From Lamellibrachia satsuma (Eukaryota > Annelida > Polychaeta > Sabellida > Siboglinidae), in NCBI GenBank assembly GCA_033239005.1, contig BSQZ01000001.1, positions 4,532,001 through 4,596,000 on the forward strand: 64,000 nt of DNA, given 5' to 3'. The first letter of the stretch is position 1, and each line of letters starts with the position of its first letter. A program made the translations under genes and the position numbers. Below the pieces are notes generated by a model. That model did not search any database. It worked only from the letters and a program-made list of their open reading frames with translations, and had not been told where the DNA came from. Below, one piece after another: positions 33,066 to 46,461 of this stretch.

Positions 33066-35361
33066 TACAACCCATCCTGTTCTAACACCTCTCTTGTAAC
33101 CATTCATTGATACAACCCATCCTGTTCTAACACCTCTCTTGTAACCATTCATTGATACAACCCATCCTGTTCTAACACCTCTCTTGTAACCATTCATTGA
33201 TACAACCCATCCTGTTCTAACACCTCTCTTGCAACCATTCATTGATACAACCCATCCTGTTCTAACACCTCTCTTGCAACCATTCATTGATACAACCCAT
33301 CCGGTTCTAACACCTCTCTTGTAACCATTCATTGATACAACCCATCCTGTTCTAACACCTCTCTTGTAACCATTCATTGATACAACCCATCCTGTTCTAA
33401 CACCTCTCTTGCAACAATTCATTGATACAACCCATCCTGTTCTAACACCTCTCTTGTAACTATTCATTGATACAACCCATCCTGTTCTAACACCTCTCTT
33501 GCAACCATTCATTGATACAACCCATCCTGTTCTAACACCTCTCTTGCGACCATTCATTGATACAACCCATCCTGTTCTAACACCTCTCTTGTGACCATTC
33601 ATTGATACAACCCATCCTGTTCTAACACCTCTCTTGTTACCATTCATTGATACAACCCATCCTGTTCTAACACCTCTCTTGCAACCATTCATTGATACAA
33701 CCCATCCTGTTCTAACACCTCTCTTGTAACCATTCACTGATACAACCCATCCTGTTCTAACACCTCTCTTGCAACCATTCACTGATACAACCCATCCTGT
33801 TCTAACACCTCTCTTGCAACCATTCATTGATACAACCCATCCTGTTCTAACACCTCTCTTGCAACCATTCATTGATACAACCCATCCTGTTCTAACACCT
33901 CTCTTGTTACCATTCATTGATACAACCCATCCTGTTCTAACACCTCTCTTGCAACCATTCATTGATACAACCCATCCTGTTCTAACACCTCTCTTGCAAC
34001 CATTCATTGATACAACCCATCCTGTTCTAACACCTCTCTTGCAACCATTCATTGATACAACCCATCCTGTTCTAACACCTCTCTTGCAACCATTCATTGA
34101 TACAACCCATCCTGTTCTAACACCTCTCTTGCAACCATTCACTGATACAACCCATCCTGTTCTAACACCTCTCTTGTAACCATTCATTGATACAACCCAT
34201 CCTGTTCTAACACCTCTCTTGCAACCATTCATTGATACAACCCATCCTGTTCTAACACCTCTCTTGTAACCATTCATTGATACAACCCATCCTGTTCTAA
34301 CACCTCTCTTGCAACCATTCATTGATACAACCCATCCTGTTCTAACACCTCTCTTGCAACCATTCATTGATACAACCCATCCTGTTCTAACACCTCTCTT
34401 GCAACCATTCATTGATACAACCCATCCTGTTCTAACACCTCTCTTGCAACAATTCATTGATACAACCCATCCTGTTCTAACACCTCTCTTGTAACTATTC
34501 ATTGATACAACCCATCCTGTTCTAACACCTCTCTTGCAACCATTCATTGATACAACCCATCCTGTTCTAACACCTCTCTTGCGACCATTCATTGATACAA
34601 CCCATCCTGTTCTAACACCTCTCTTGTGACCATTCATTGATACAACCCATCCTGTTCTAACACCTCTCTTGTTACCATTCATTGATACAACCCATCCTGT
34701 TCTAACACCTCTCTTGTAACCATTCATTGATACAACCCATCCTGTTCTAACACCTCTCTTGTAACCATTCACTGATACAACCCATCCTGTTCTAACACCT
34801 CTCTTGCAACCATTCACTGATACAACCCATCCTGTTCTAACACCTCTCTTGCAACCATTCATTGATACAACCCATCCTGTTCTAACACCTCTCTTGCAAC
34901 CATTCATTGATACAACCCATCCTGTTCTAACACCTCTCTTGTAACCATTCATTGATACAACCCATCCTGTTCTAACACCTCTCTTGCAACCATTCATTGA
35001 TACAACCCATCCTGTTCTAACACCTCTCTTGCAACCATTCATTGATACAACCCATCCTGTTCTAACACCTCTCTTGCAACCATTCATTGATACAACCCAT
35101 CCTGTTCTAACACCTCTCTTGCAACCATTCATTGATACAACCCATCCTGTTCTAACACCTCTCTTGCAACCATTCACTGATACAACCCATCCTGTTCTAA
35201 CACCTCTCTTGTAACCATTCATTGATACAACCCATCCTGTTCTAACACCTCTCTTGCAACCATTCATTGATACAACCCATCCTGTTCTAACACCTCTCTT
35301 GTAACCATTCATTGATACAACCCATCCTGTTCTAACACCTCTCTTTTAACCATTCATTGAT
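33066..35361. repeat. 45-bp array, 51 copies, with a 1,035-bp higher-order period
   Basis: Unit gatacaacccatcctgttct + aacacctctcttgcaaccattcatt. The rare variant gcaacaattc occurs at 33411 and 34446, exactly 1,035 bases (23 units) apart, and the neighbouring variants (gtaactatt, gcgacc, gtgacc, gttacc) follow in the same order, so a 23-unit block was duplicated. Since 45 is a multiple of 3, the minus strand stays open for 774 codons of MNG(Y/C)KRGVRTGWVVS. There is no promoter, leader or matching domain, so I do not call a gene. Confidence 0.95.
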
Positions 35362-36667
35362 TCAGACAGTTTCCTTGTATCCCACTCACCCTGCTCTAGC
35401 GGCTCCCACTTGGAGAAATCAATGGCTTACTGTTGCATCTCATGCTTCTCTCACAATTGTCCATAGTTGTTCAGTCACACTCTTTTTTAAAACATGTACA
35501 CACAAGGGTGTTTGTTGTTCCTCTTTCTTTATGTTATGTATTCAAATGATACATTGTTTGTTTAAAACAGAAGAAACAAGCTCACCATTCAAGACTGGAA
35601 AAGGGACAGCTAAAGTAGACTAGAATTGCAAGTACATCACTGCACAACGTAGACTAGCTGCTGATACGTGGGGCATTCTAGATGCTTTGGTTCACCTATA
35701 CTGCACTAAACACGGGGGGGGGGGGGTGCTTGGGAGTTGCAGTATGGGTACACAACCCCATCATGTGGAGTATGGGTGTGTGAACCCACCCCACTGCATG
35801 CAGTGAGGGTTACTTTTGTTAGCCCAACAATCAAACAGCATTATTTACGGAAATGAGCATGTCAGCATGGCTTCTCTGAGGGTTTCAAGGCATCAGGGGC
35901 AATGAACAGTTCAAGGGATGCTTGAAAAACCCTTCTCTATTTACTGGCAATATATCTATTCAACCATTTTATATTTGAAATTGAATTATTTTATATCACT
36001 TCATTTTTACTATACCGATCTTAAGATTATGCATACACTGTACATGTCAAATGTGGAAAATGTTCAAGAGTAATATACTTCCTTGATTTGACTCAAATTG
36101 GGTATTAATAGTGGTAATTGTTATACAACTTTCCAGTGTCGTCCCAGCCTAGTCTGGGTGTTGCCTGTTCAATCCTCTTTGATGCATACATATATTTTAC
36201 TGCCATTAGCCAACGTAATTAAACTCTTGCATTGCCATTGGATATTTTTCTTTTTATAATACAAACAGAAAACTAGTAACTAGACGTAAAACCAGCTGTT
36301 AGCAGTCTTCCTAGAACAGCTACACAAACACACAAGTACAACATCAGAGCAAACAGAAGCACTGCAGCCAAACTTCACACTAAGAAAACACTTGTGCACT
36401 AATTATGAAAGAGCGAGTTAATGATGAGATCAGAGGTTCTAGGAACTGTTCACATCACCAGTGGATGCTCAACAAAGAGTGGTTATTCAGACACTGTGGT
36501 GTACCTTGTGGAATGTAGTGGTTGGAAGTAACCTGTGAGGGAAGTCTTAGTAGGCCTTGTGGTTAGGGGCCTAGGCAGCCCTTCTAAGCAGTCCTCACTG
36601 TACACACAAGTGTAGCAGCAACCCCAGCCTCCCCATCTCCTGCCATTAGCCTGATGGCTTCGGCCTG
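35362..36667. other. Intron sequence, nothing recognised
   Basis: Unique-looking sequence with one homopolymer run of 13 G at 35715-35727. Confidence 0.45.
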
Positions 36668-37130
36668 CCACCACCTATATCTAGTACACCATGGTCTCCA
36701 TGAAAATCCTCACTGTATTGTGTACACCAGGGATGGGCGCCTAATCTAGTACACCACAATCTCCATGAACATCCTCACTGCTCATCCCACCCTGAGAGAC
36801 CAGAGATGGGTGCCTGGTCTAGTACACCACAATCTCCATGAATATCCTCACTGTATTGTGTACACCAGGGATGGGCGCATGGTCTAGTACACCACAATCT
36901 CCATGAACATCCTCACTGTATTGTGTACACCAGGGATGGGCGCCTAATCTAGTACACCACAATCTCCATGAACATCCTCACTGCATTGTGTACACCAGAG
37001 ATGGGTGCCTGGTCTAGTACACCACAATCTCCATGAACATCCTCACTGTATTGTGTACACCAGGGATGGGCACCTGGTCTAGTACACCACAATCTCCATG
37101 AACATCATCACTGCATTGTGTCACCACAGA
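36668..37130. repeat. ~65-bp tandem repeat, about 7 copies
   Basis: Units contain ctagtacaccacaatctcca and tgtacaccagggatgggcgc. Confidence 0.9.
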
Positions 37131-37189
37131 TGGGCACAACACTCAGAGTATTGCATATTGCAGTAGTGCAATACTAACTTTTTCGCAGC

Positions 37190-37495
37190 CAGCCCAGTTC
37201 ACTTGGCTAACAGTGAACTAGGGTTACAGCCATCCTAGTTCACTTAGCTAACAGTGAACTAGGGTTACAGCCACCCTAGTACACTTAGGTTCAGTGAACT
37301 AGGGTTGCAGCCAGCCTAGTTCACTTAGGTTCAATGAACAGCATAGTTCACTTAGGTTCTGTGAACTAGGGTTGCTTCCAGCCTAGTTTACTTTTCAGTA
37401 AATTAGGGTTACAACCAGCCTAGTTCCCTTAAGTTCAGGGTTACAGCCAGTATAGTTCACTTGGATTCACTGAACTAGGGTTGCAGCCAGGTTGA
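37190..37495. repeat. ~38-bp degenerate repeat, about 8 copies
   Basis: Units contain agtgaactagggttacagcc and agcctagttcactt; each unit is itself partly an inverted repeat (gttcact/agtgaac). Confidence 0.85.
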
Positions 37496-37641
37496 GTACC
37501 ACGTGACTGCATCCACAGACCACCAACAAAGGTGCTATTATTACCTATCAGTTACATTAATTGGTTTTGGTATATAAGATTACTTATGTACATAAATAGC
37601 ATGCTGAAGCATTTAATTCCTAAAAATATATGTAATATAAA

Positions 37642-37862
37642 CCAGGGGTCCTCAACCTTTTTTCCATGCACTCCGAGTCCTGAGACAGCCTATTCTCTCC
37701 TTCATACACTACACAGTTGTAGTATTATTGCACTTGTCTGGCCTTAATTACAGCCAACTCTCTGCATACCCCCTGGACAACCTCTCGCGTACCCCCTGGA
37801 CAACCTCCCGTGTACGCCCTCTTCCCAGGGTACTGGTACCCCAGGTTAGCACACTGATATAA
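37642..37862. mobile_element. End fragment of a non-autonomous hAT-type element
   Basis: It begins CAGGGGTCCTCAACCTTTTT, the terminal sequence type of many animal hAT elements, and continues with cgtaccccctggacaacctc twice. The right side has a possible inverted end (ccaggtta) but no clear 8-bp target duplication. Confidence 0.5.
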
Positions 37863-37974
37863 AGAAACAAGACAAATCATGTATGTTATTACAATAGGTT
37901 CCAGGTAGGCCAATGGTCCAACCCAAAGGAAAATAAGTTTACAGACAATGTACAGTTAACCTTAACAATGCAGT

Positions 37975-38108
37975 AAAAATACAACCTGGAATACAATGTG
38001 TAAAATACAACCTGTAATACAGTGTGTAAAATACAACCTGTAATACAATGTGTAAAATACAACCTGTAATACAATGTGTAAAATACAACCTGGAATACAA
38101 TGTGTAAA
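37975..38108. repeat. 26-bp tandem repeat, 5 copies
   Basis: Unit aatacaacctgtaatacaat + gtgtaa. Confidence 0.9.
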
Positions 38109-39057
38109 ATTAAGTGTTATGTTTCGTCAAAATGTTTAATTGTATTTTATGTAGGAAATAAATTAATTTGCTTCACTCAAGATACCGCAAAGTTTATATT
38201 TACAATGATGGACACTAGCATTTTGTATGTTCACAGACCTGACGGTGAGGTAATGTCTGCTACCCCACTGTCTAGTCATCTACTCTACCCCAAGCTGTCG
38301 ACAATGGACACCTACTAGGAGTTTCACCATCACTGACGTCATACCAGTAGATAATGCACCTAATTTGTGTTTATTATTTATTTATTTATTTATTAGCACA
38401 AATCAAGTTTCATAAACATTGCCACAAACCATATATACTGGCCATCTATAGAACACAACTGATTAGATTACAAAATCCTTCAAAACATGATTTTTCTGTT
38501 TACATGTCAACTACCAGTAAGAAACTACACAACCGTGATGTGAATGAGTGCCAAGACGTGTCCTCACATGTGAGGGACCAGCAATGTGACACAGTGGCGC
38601 CTCCAGACACTGTAGTCATTGTGGCCAACCACTTGACCCTCAATAAATTTAATTCCGATCACATTTAAACATTGACCCAGCACTTCTGAGAATGACGAGC
38701 GTCTGTGAAGTGTGGAGTGTAACATGGAAGTCCTATTTGTATGTCACTGAAATATTAATGTGCCGCGACCAAAGAGCGACTGGAGTTTTACATGTTTAAT
38801 TCCAATATAAAATCAACTCTGGTAGCGGAAGGAACTTATTAAATATTAGCAACTATGAAACGTTTCTCATAAAAGGAACTTATACACTGGATGCTAAAAT
38901 GTGGTGAAAACATTGCAATGGCTGACACTTTGAGTTGCTGCCATAAATGCTTAGCATCAAAAATCACTAAACTTAAATGCTCAGCATCCTCTACACCACA
39001 AAGTACATGCTCAGCATCTTCCACACCACAAAGTACATGCTCAGCATCTCGTATAAA

Positions 39058-39745
39058 ACAATAGTTCCAACACACAAGTGCCGTCAATGGTGCACAACTA
39101 CCCAACACACGAAACAATAGTTCCAACACACCAGTGCCTTCAATGGTGCACAACTACCCAACACACAAAACACTAGTTCCAACACACCAGTGCCTTCAAT
39201 GGTGCACAACTACCCAACACACAAAACAATAGTTCCAACACACCAGTGCCTTCAATGGTGCACAACTACCCAACACACAAAACAATAGTTCCAACACTCC
39301 AGTGCCTTCAATGGTGCACAACTACCCAACACACAAAACAATAGTTCCAACACACCAGTGCCTTCAATGGTGCACAACTACCCAACACACGAAACAATAG
39401 TTCCAACACACCAGTGCCTTCAATGGTGCACAACTACCCAACACACGAAACAATAGTTCCAACACACCAGTGCCTTCAATGGTGCACAACTACCCAACAC
39501 ACGAAACAATAGTTCCAACACACCAGTGCCTTCAATGGTGCACAACTACCCAACACACGAAACAATAGTTCCAACACACCAGTGCCTTCAATGGTGCACA
39601 ACTACCCAACACACAAAACAATAGTTCCAACACACCAGTGCCTTCAATGGTGCACAACTACCCAATGCACAAAACAATACAAAACAATAGTTCCAACACA
39701 CCAGTGCCTTCAATGGTTCAGCCAGTACCCAACACACTAAACAAT
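39058..39745. repeat. 56-bp tandem repeat, about 12 copies
   Basis: Units contain acaatagttccaacacacca and gtgccttcaatggtgcacaa. One copy near 39670 has an extra caatacaaaa. Confidence 0.93.
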
Positions 39746-40044
39746 CAGCGAATTGCATCAGTTTGTGCCATTTAATAAGGCATGTGCAGTACCACTAGTT
39801 GTGTACATGATGTTGATAGAATATGTCAACACACTGTTATCAATCCAACTGGGCGTGTAGGTACTGCTTACAACCCAACATCCACTTTGAGATGACTTGG
39901 CTTTTCCAACCCCTGAATGCTACTGTTCTGAAAGGGCGGGGTGTGATATTATTGATAATTATTTTTATAACTGGTACTGTTTCCCTCCCTGGGTGTGTTC
40001 TCAAGTGTTTGGTCTGTTGTGAGATCAGGTTTCAACCAGACTGG

Positions 40045-41555
40045 AATGACTGCTCTTACAATCCACCAGTGTAAGGGTATTGTGCTAATCATTAAGCCTG
40101 GAGTAACTGTTCTTACAATCTAGCAGTGTCAGGGCATTGTGTTCTTATTAAGCCTGGTGTGACTACTCTTACAATCCACCAGTGTTAGGGCATTGTGCTC
40201 TTATTAAGCCTGGTGTGACTACTCTTACAATCTACCAGTGTCAGGGCATTGTGCTCTTATTAAGCCTGGTATGACTGCTCTTACAATCTACCAGTGTCAG
40301 GGCATTGTGCTCTTATTAAGCCTGGTGTGACTGCTCTTACAATCTACCAGTGTCAGGGCATTGTGCTCTTATTAAGCCTGGTGTGACTGCTCTTACAATC
40401 TACCAGTGTCAGGGCATTGTGCTCTCATTAAGCCTGGTGTGACTGCTCTTACAATCCACCAGTGTCAGGGCATTGTGCTCTCATTAAGCCTGGTGTGACT
40501 ACTCTTACAATCCACCAGTGTCAGGGCATTGTGCTCTCATTAAGCCTGGTGTGACTGCTCTTACAATCCACCAGTGTCAGGGCATTGTGCTCTCATTAAG
40601 CCTGGTGTGACTGCTCTTACAATCCACCAGTGTCAGGGCATTGTGCTCTCATTAAGCCTGGTATGACAACTCTTACAATCTAGCAGTGTCAGGGCATTGA
40701 ACTCTCATTAAGCCTGGTGTGACTACTCTTACAATTTACCTGTGTCAGGGCATTGTGCTCTTATTAAGCCTGGTGTGACTGCTCTTACAATATACCTATG
40801 TCAGGGCATTGTGCCCTTATTAAGCCTGGTGTGACTGCTCTTACAATCTACAAGTGCCATGGCTTTGTTAAGCCTGGTGTGACTGCTCTTACAATATGCC
40901 AGTGTCAGGGCATTGTGCTCTTATTAAGCCTGGTGTGACTACTCTTACAATCTACCAGTGTCAGGTCATTGTGCTCTCATTAAGCCTGGTATGACAACTC
41001 TTACAATCTACCAGTGTCAGGGCATTGTGCTCTTATTAAGCCTGGTGTGACTACTCTTACAATCTACCAGTGTCAGGTCATTGTGCTCTCATTAAGCCTG
41101 GTATGACAACTCTTACAATCTAGCAGTGTCAGGGCATTGTGCTCTCATTAAGCCTGGTGTGACTGCTCTTACAATATGCCAGTGTCAGGGCATTGTGCTC
41201 TTATTAAGCCTGGTGTGACTACTCTTACAATCTACCAGTGTCAGGTCATTGTGCTCTCATTAAGCCTGGTATGACAACTCTTACAATGTGTAGTACAGGG
41301 CATTGTGCTCTTATTAAGCCTGGTGTGACTACTCTTACAATCTACCAGTGTCAGGTCATTGTGCTCTCATTAAGCCTGGTATGACAACTCTTACAATCTA
41401 GCAGTGTCAGGGCATTGTGCTCTCATTAAGCCTGGTGTGACTGCTCTTACAATCTACCAGTGTCAGGGCATTGTGCTCTTATTAAGCCTGGTGTGACTGC
41501 TCTTACAATATACCTGTGTCAGGGCATTGTGCTCTTATTAAGCCTGGTATGACTA
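40045..41555. repeat. 56-bp tandem repeat, about 27 copies
   Basis: Units contain tgactgctcttacaatctac and cagtgtcagggcattgtgct. The sequence is unrelated to the 56-bp array at 39058-39745 despite the same period. Some units are shortened. Confidence 0.93.
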
Positions 41556-41558
41556 CTT

Positions 41559-42043
41559 ACATAATTTCCACTGAACATTGTTCGCTAGTAGAATCTGCAC
41601 ATTGACTATTCATTAGCATACCCGGCAGGTCGATTCTACCCCACTATTGACCCCGATGTCTATGTGCATCTGTGTAGCTATGTATCAAATAATTTCCTTC
41701 AGGAAAGTACAAACACCAAAAACCCATTTCTAAACAAATTGTTCTAGGTTTGAAACGGCAGCAGGCAGCATGCAGTTTTGAACCCAGGTCACCTTGACAG
41801 TAAGTCTGGCGCATTACAACTACTAAACACATGGTCTTTAATGTACTACTCAACAAATAACAATTGATGTCAGGGTTACATAATTGCCACTGAACATTGT
41901 TCGCTAGTAGAATCTGCACATTGACTATTCATTAGCATACCCGGCAGGTCTGATTCTACCCCACTATTGACCCCGATGTCTATGTGCATCTGTGTAGCTA
42001 TGTATCAAATAATTTCCTTCAGGAAAGTACAAACACCAAAAAC
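41559..42043 (-). repeat. 164-bp direct repeat flanking a tRNA-like segment
   Basis: Copies at 41559-41722 and 41878-42043 are nearly identical (one inserted base, few changes) and flank a 155-bp spacer. On the minus strand the spacer holds a tRNA-like sequence: TAGTAGTTGTAATGCGCCAG and a B-box-like GGGTTCAAAAC. This looks like a tandemly duplicated or dimeric SINE; a tiny LTR-type element is less likely, as no other element parts are present. Confidence 0.6.
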
Positions 42044-43654
42044 TATCATATGGGGGGAGGGGGCTAACATGAGGTTTTCTTTGAAATGTTGTTACACGGA
42101 TGTCAACCTTAAAATATTTCAGATGACAGACTTGAAGAATTCTTAGAAAAATTGGGCACCAATTAAATGAACCAATTTACATGAGTTGTGGACAGCCACC
42201 AGTGCTTACTGGGCAAACAGACATGACAGCCACAAGGAACAGCATGTCATTCAGCTCAACAGTATCCCCAGACACAGCAGTTTGGTAATTAATATCTGCA
42301 TGGCTTTGGTAGACACACTGATGAGCACATGCTGTGTTGTTAGTGCTGTGGTTAAATGATGGCGACAGTGATTAAAAGATAAATTTGACTGACTACCTGG
42401 TGACAACACTTAGCCCATTGAGTGGCATGTTGGAATGTATGATTGACACGTATCTGTCAAATCGATCAGAACCAAATATATGCAATGCATTTATATAAGC
42501 TATCCATGTCTGCCGGCAACTCGGACAGAAGATGGGTCAAAGTCATTATTGCTAGACCAGTCAGACAAAGGAATAACTACAATTTATATTTCTTTCATCC
42601 TTCCATTTGAGTCTTGGGAATCCTGTGATTTCATCTATTAATTTTTTATATTCAACTACAATTTCACTATGTAAGTGATCTATGAATCATGTTTTTCAAG
42701 ACATGCCATCCTGTTTTACGAGTTTTATTTGGCTGTTATCTGGTTACGATAAATGAATATTCAGTACTTTCACAAACAAATGTCAACGATGTTCAATACC
42801 TGCGGACAAAGTTGCTCAGGGTCAGAGTCACGGTCAGGGGTTCACAGGAACATATAGTGGACACAGTGACACCATAAAGGTTTGGGTCTGAATATCGTTC
42901 AAAGTGAATAGATAACACTCAACTTAAATTTAATAGAAAACACACAAAATTGTGGTTCATTACAAAACACTTGGATGTAACAATAAATATAGTTTATACT
43001 ACAGACCAACATTTCTGTGCTAGCTCATCTGTATAAAACTATGTAACTAAAATGTTTGATATGTTGCTGTTAGCACAGACTGCTGCAATAATAATCACCA
43101 TGGATTATACCAATCAATATGAGCAAGTTATTTCTCACATCATTATACCAGTAACACACACACACACTGTTCACTGCACCAGACCACCGAAGTCTGCACT
43201 GATTAACCCACATTTGGTATGCACAGTAAACTACCTCCAGCAATATAAACATGGCCTACTAATTAACCCTGTTATCATTATATAATGGCTCTGTTCTAGC
43301 AATAGCACTGCTATTACCATTGACAGGACCCATCTTCTGTCTCAGTTGATAGCTATGTGTTTAACTGGTTTGACAGACAGGTATCAATCGTACTGCACAT
43401 TCCAACCACTCACTGAGCAGCAAGTGTGAAGCAGCCAGCAGCAACTATGCCAGCCAACTGATTCAGCAACTGTTGTGAATTATGATATTACTTGCCGATG
43501 AAGCCAATAATGCTTGTGCAGAAACCCGTCTGCTAATCAGGCTGCTGACGTGTACACGGTGTGCACATGCATGCATGCACAGGTGTAAATATAGGCCTTG
43601 AAATCAACAATTTACATAATATGTTAAAAACAGCAACAGAGGGTGAGTGCGTGC
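42044..43654. other. Intron sequence, nothing firm
   Basis: A weak minus-strand exon-like stretch ends at a CAG|GTATTG donor near 42803, but its acceptor phase does not fit the flanking exons. No element recognised. Confidence 0.4.
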
Positions 43655-45252
43655 TACCAGGGAGCAATAGGTTCAGTACATACTACATGCTACTGTCTGT
43701 CCACACTACCAGGGAGCAATAGGTTCAGTATATACTACATGCTACTACCAGGGAGCAATAGGTTCAGTACATACTACATGCTACTGTCTGTCCACACTAC
43801 CAGGGAGCAATAGGTTCAGTACATACTACATGCTACTGTCTGTCCACACTACCAGGGAGCAATAGGTTTAGTATAAACTACATGCTACTGTCTGTCCACA
43901 CTACCAGGGAGCAATAGGTTCAGTACATACTACATGCTACTGTCTGCCCACACTACCAGGGAGCAATAGGTTCAGTACATACTACATGCTACTGTCTGTC
44001 CTCACTACCAGGGAGCAATAGGTTTAGTATAAACTAAATGCTACTGTCTGTCCACACTACCAGGGAGCAATAGGTTCAGTACATACTACATGCTACTGTC
44101 TGTCCACACTACCAGGGAGCAATAGGTTCAGTACATACTACATGCTACTGTCTGTCCTCACTACCAGGGAGCAATAGGTTTAGTATAAACTAAATGCTAC
44201 TGTCTGTCCACACTACCAGGGAGCAATAGGTTCAGTACATACTACATGCTACTGTCTGTCCTCACTACCAGGGAGCAATAGGTTTAGTATAAACTAAATG
44301 CTACTGTCTGTCCACACTACCAGGGAGCAATAGGTTTAGTATAAACTACATGCTACTGTCTGTCCTCACTACCAGGGAGCAATAGGTTCAGTACATACTA
44401 CATGCTACTGTCTGTCCACACTACCAGGGAGCAATAGGTTCAGTACATACTACATGCTACTGTCTGTCCTCACTACCAGGGAGCAATAGGTTTAGTATAA
44501 ACTACATGCTACTGTCTGTCCACACTACCAGGGAGCAATAGGTTCAGTATATACTACATGCTACTGTCTGTGCTCACTACCAGGGAGCAATAGGTTCAGT
44601 ATATACTACATGCTACTGTCTGTCCACACTACCAGGGAGCAATAGGTTCAGTATATACTACATGCTACTGTCTGTCCACACTACCAGGGAGCAATAGGTT
44701 CAGTATATACTACATGCTACTGTCTGTCCTCACTACCAGGGAGCAATATGTTCAGTATATACTACATGCTACTGTCTGTCCACACTACCAGGGAGCAATA
44801 GGTTCAGTACATACTACATGCTACTGTCTGTCCTCACTACCAGGGAGCAATAGGTTCAGTACATACTACATGCTACTGTCTGTCCACACTACCAGGGAGC
44901 AATAGGTTCAGTACATACTACATGCTACTGTCTGTCCTCACTACCAGGAGCAATAGGTTCAGTACATACTACATGCTACTGTCTGTCCACACTACCAGGG
45001 AGCAATAGGTTCAGTATATACTACATGCTACTGTCTGTCCTCACTACCAGGGAGCAATAGGTTTAGTATAAACTAAATGCTACTGTCTGGCCACACTACC
45101 AGGGAGCAATAGGTTTAGTATAAACTACATGCTACTGTCTGTCCACACTACCAGGGAGCTATAGGTTCAGTATATACTACATGCTACTGTCTGTCCACAC
45201 TACCAGGGAGCAATAGGTTCAGTATATACTACATGCTACTGTCTGTCCATAG
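43655..45252. repeat. 52-bp tandem repeat, about 30 copies
   Basis: Units contain actaccagggagcaataggt and tactacatgctactgtctgt. It ends about 200 bp downstream of exon B's donor in gene order. Confidence 0.94.
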
Positions 45253-45451
45253 TGCCTGATCCTTAGATGTCTATTGGTTTTCAGTTCGACTTATGTGCCT
45301 CTCAATGCATATACTGGGGGTTGCGGGGGACAAAATAAATATTGTTTGTTTCTCCATGTACACTTTGACAAACATGCTGTAAGGCATCACGGGCATCATT
45401 TCTTCCTGCATATCCACAGCAAGGAATAGCTAAACAAGAGGTGTGACTTAC

Positions 45452-46434
45452 TTCATGCCATCGTGTTCTGACCAGTACAGGTAGCACCAGCGCGACTCAT
45501 CATTTGGCAGTGCATAAGGATAATCACTGCCCCCACGATCGGGGTACGGGTTGAAATACCCTGGGTAGCCAACGGATCGGCGCTTCACATCATCTGGCGA
45601 AGGCATATTGAGATATGGCCGTCGGTTCTGTGGCACATTGTAGCAGCCACGTCTATCAAGCGACCCGGTTTTCATGTTTGGATTGTGCTCATAGCAAGTG
45701 TCAAGGGCAGGTGACCAATTCCTGCTGTTTATCTGCAGACTGCGACGTTTCTCCTTCGAATCCACCTCAGAGCAGCAATCAATATCAGTCGTCATTTTGT
45801 GAATCTCCTTTGGAGGAACAGAAAAGCCTGCCTGATCAGCCTGGTCTTTACCCTGGTCGGAGCTCGCATATGTGTCTGGTGGAACACTGTGTTGTCGTTC
45901 AGTGGAGAAGCCCAGGAAACTACGCACCCTACTCAACCCCTTGCTGCCTTTACCCTTTTTCGGGGGTTCTCCTTCTTTGCGGTCAGAGGAATATTTATTC
46001 CGCTCTGCTTGTGATGCCTTCTTGCCCGAGTATCCACGAAATGAGCTGCGGAAGGCTGGACTGGGCTGCGTGTCCTGTCTGCTCTCTGGCAGTCCATCGA
46101 GCACCGGGGCACTTGCTCGCCCTCCACGCATTGGCAAGCGAGGTGGAGGTTGCTGAGGCTGTTGCTGTGGGGGAGGGCAGTTATTGTTCTCCTCGCGATA
46201 GATCCAGGGATCCTCCTCAGGTTCCTCTTGGAGATCGCCATAAGAGAGCTGTCGGTAGCTCCCATAGCGGTTGTATAGCGGGGCTCTGTAGTCTTGCTGT
46301 GCTGAACTATTGTACAACTGTTCCCAGTGGGTCACGTTCGCAGAGTGCGTGCGGCGAAGTTTCGATCCCGACTTCGGTTGTCTATGGCTTGGGTCGTAAT
46401 GCCATGCACTTTTATTATCATCAATGCCATACAT
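45452..46434 (-). CDS. ARHGEF11/12: Alternative first coding exon B of the LARG/PDZ-RhoGEF-like gene
   Basis: A 983-base open stretch of 327 codons ends in a perfect donor (ATGAA|GTAAGT), phase 2. I start it at the ATG at 46434-46432, which has A at -3; the same frame is closed upstream by TAA TAG at 46464-46459. The product is hydrophilic and looks disordered: RRTHSAN (27-33), a Pro/Gln tract PPPQQQPQQPPPRLP (87-101), a Lys/Ser stretch with LSRVRSFLGF (167-176), and a Tyr/Pro-rich end. No known domain is seen. Its two leftover bases (AA) join the A at 28328 to make a Lys codon and lead straight into the exon before the PDZ domain. Known LARG and PDZ-RhoGEF proteins have a shorter disordered leader before the PDZ, so this would be a long version. 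The link to the PDZ exons is inference from phase and order. Confidence 0.7.
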
Positions 46435-46461
46435 ATTAACTTGTGTCTCGGTCAACAACTA

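Noticed and set aside
42800..42890. Minus-strand stretch ending at CAG|GTATTG, reading GVTVSTICSCEPLTVTLTL
   Set aside because: Donor phase fits the acceptor at 28328 but its own acceptor would need phase 1, which no upstream exon provides.
45615..46439. 274-codon plus-strand frame opposite first exon B
   Set aside because: Shadow of the minus-strand coding exon; that strand has the clean donor, phase match and biased composition.
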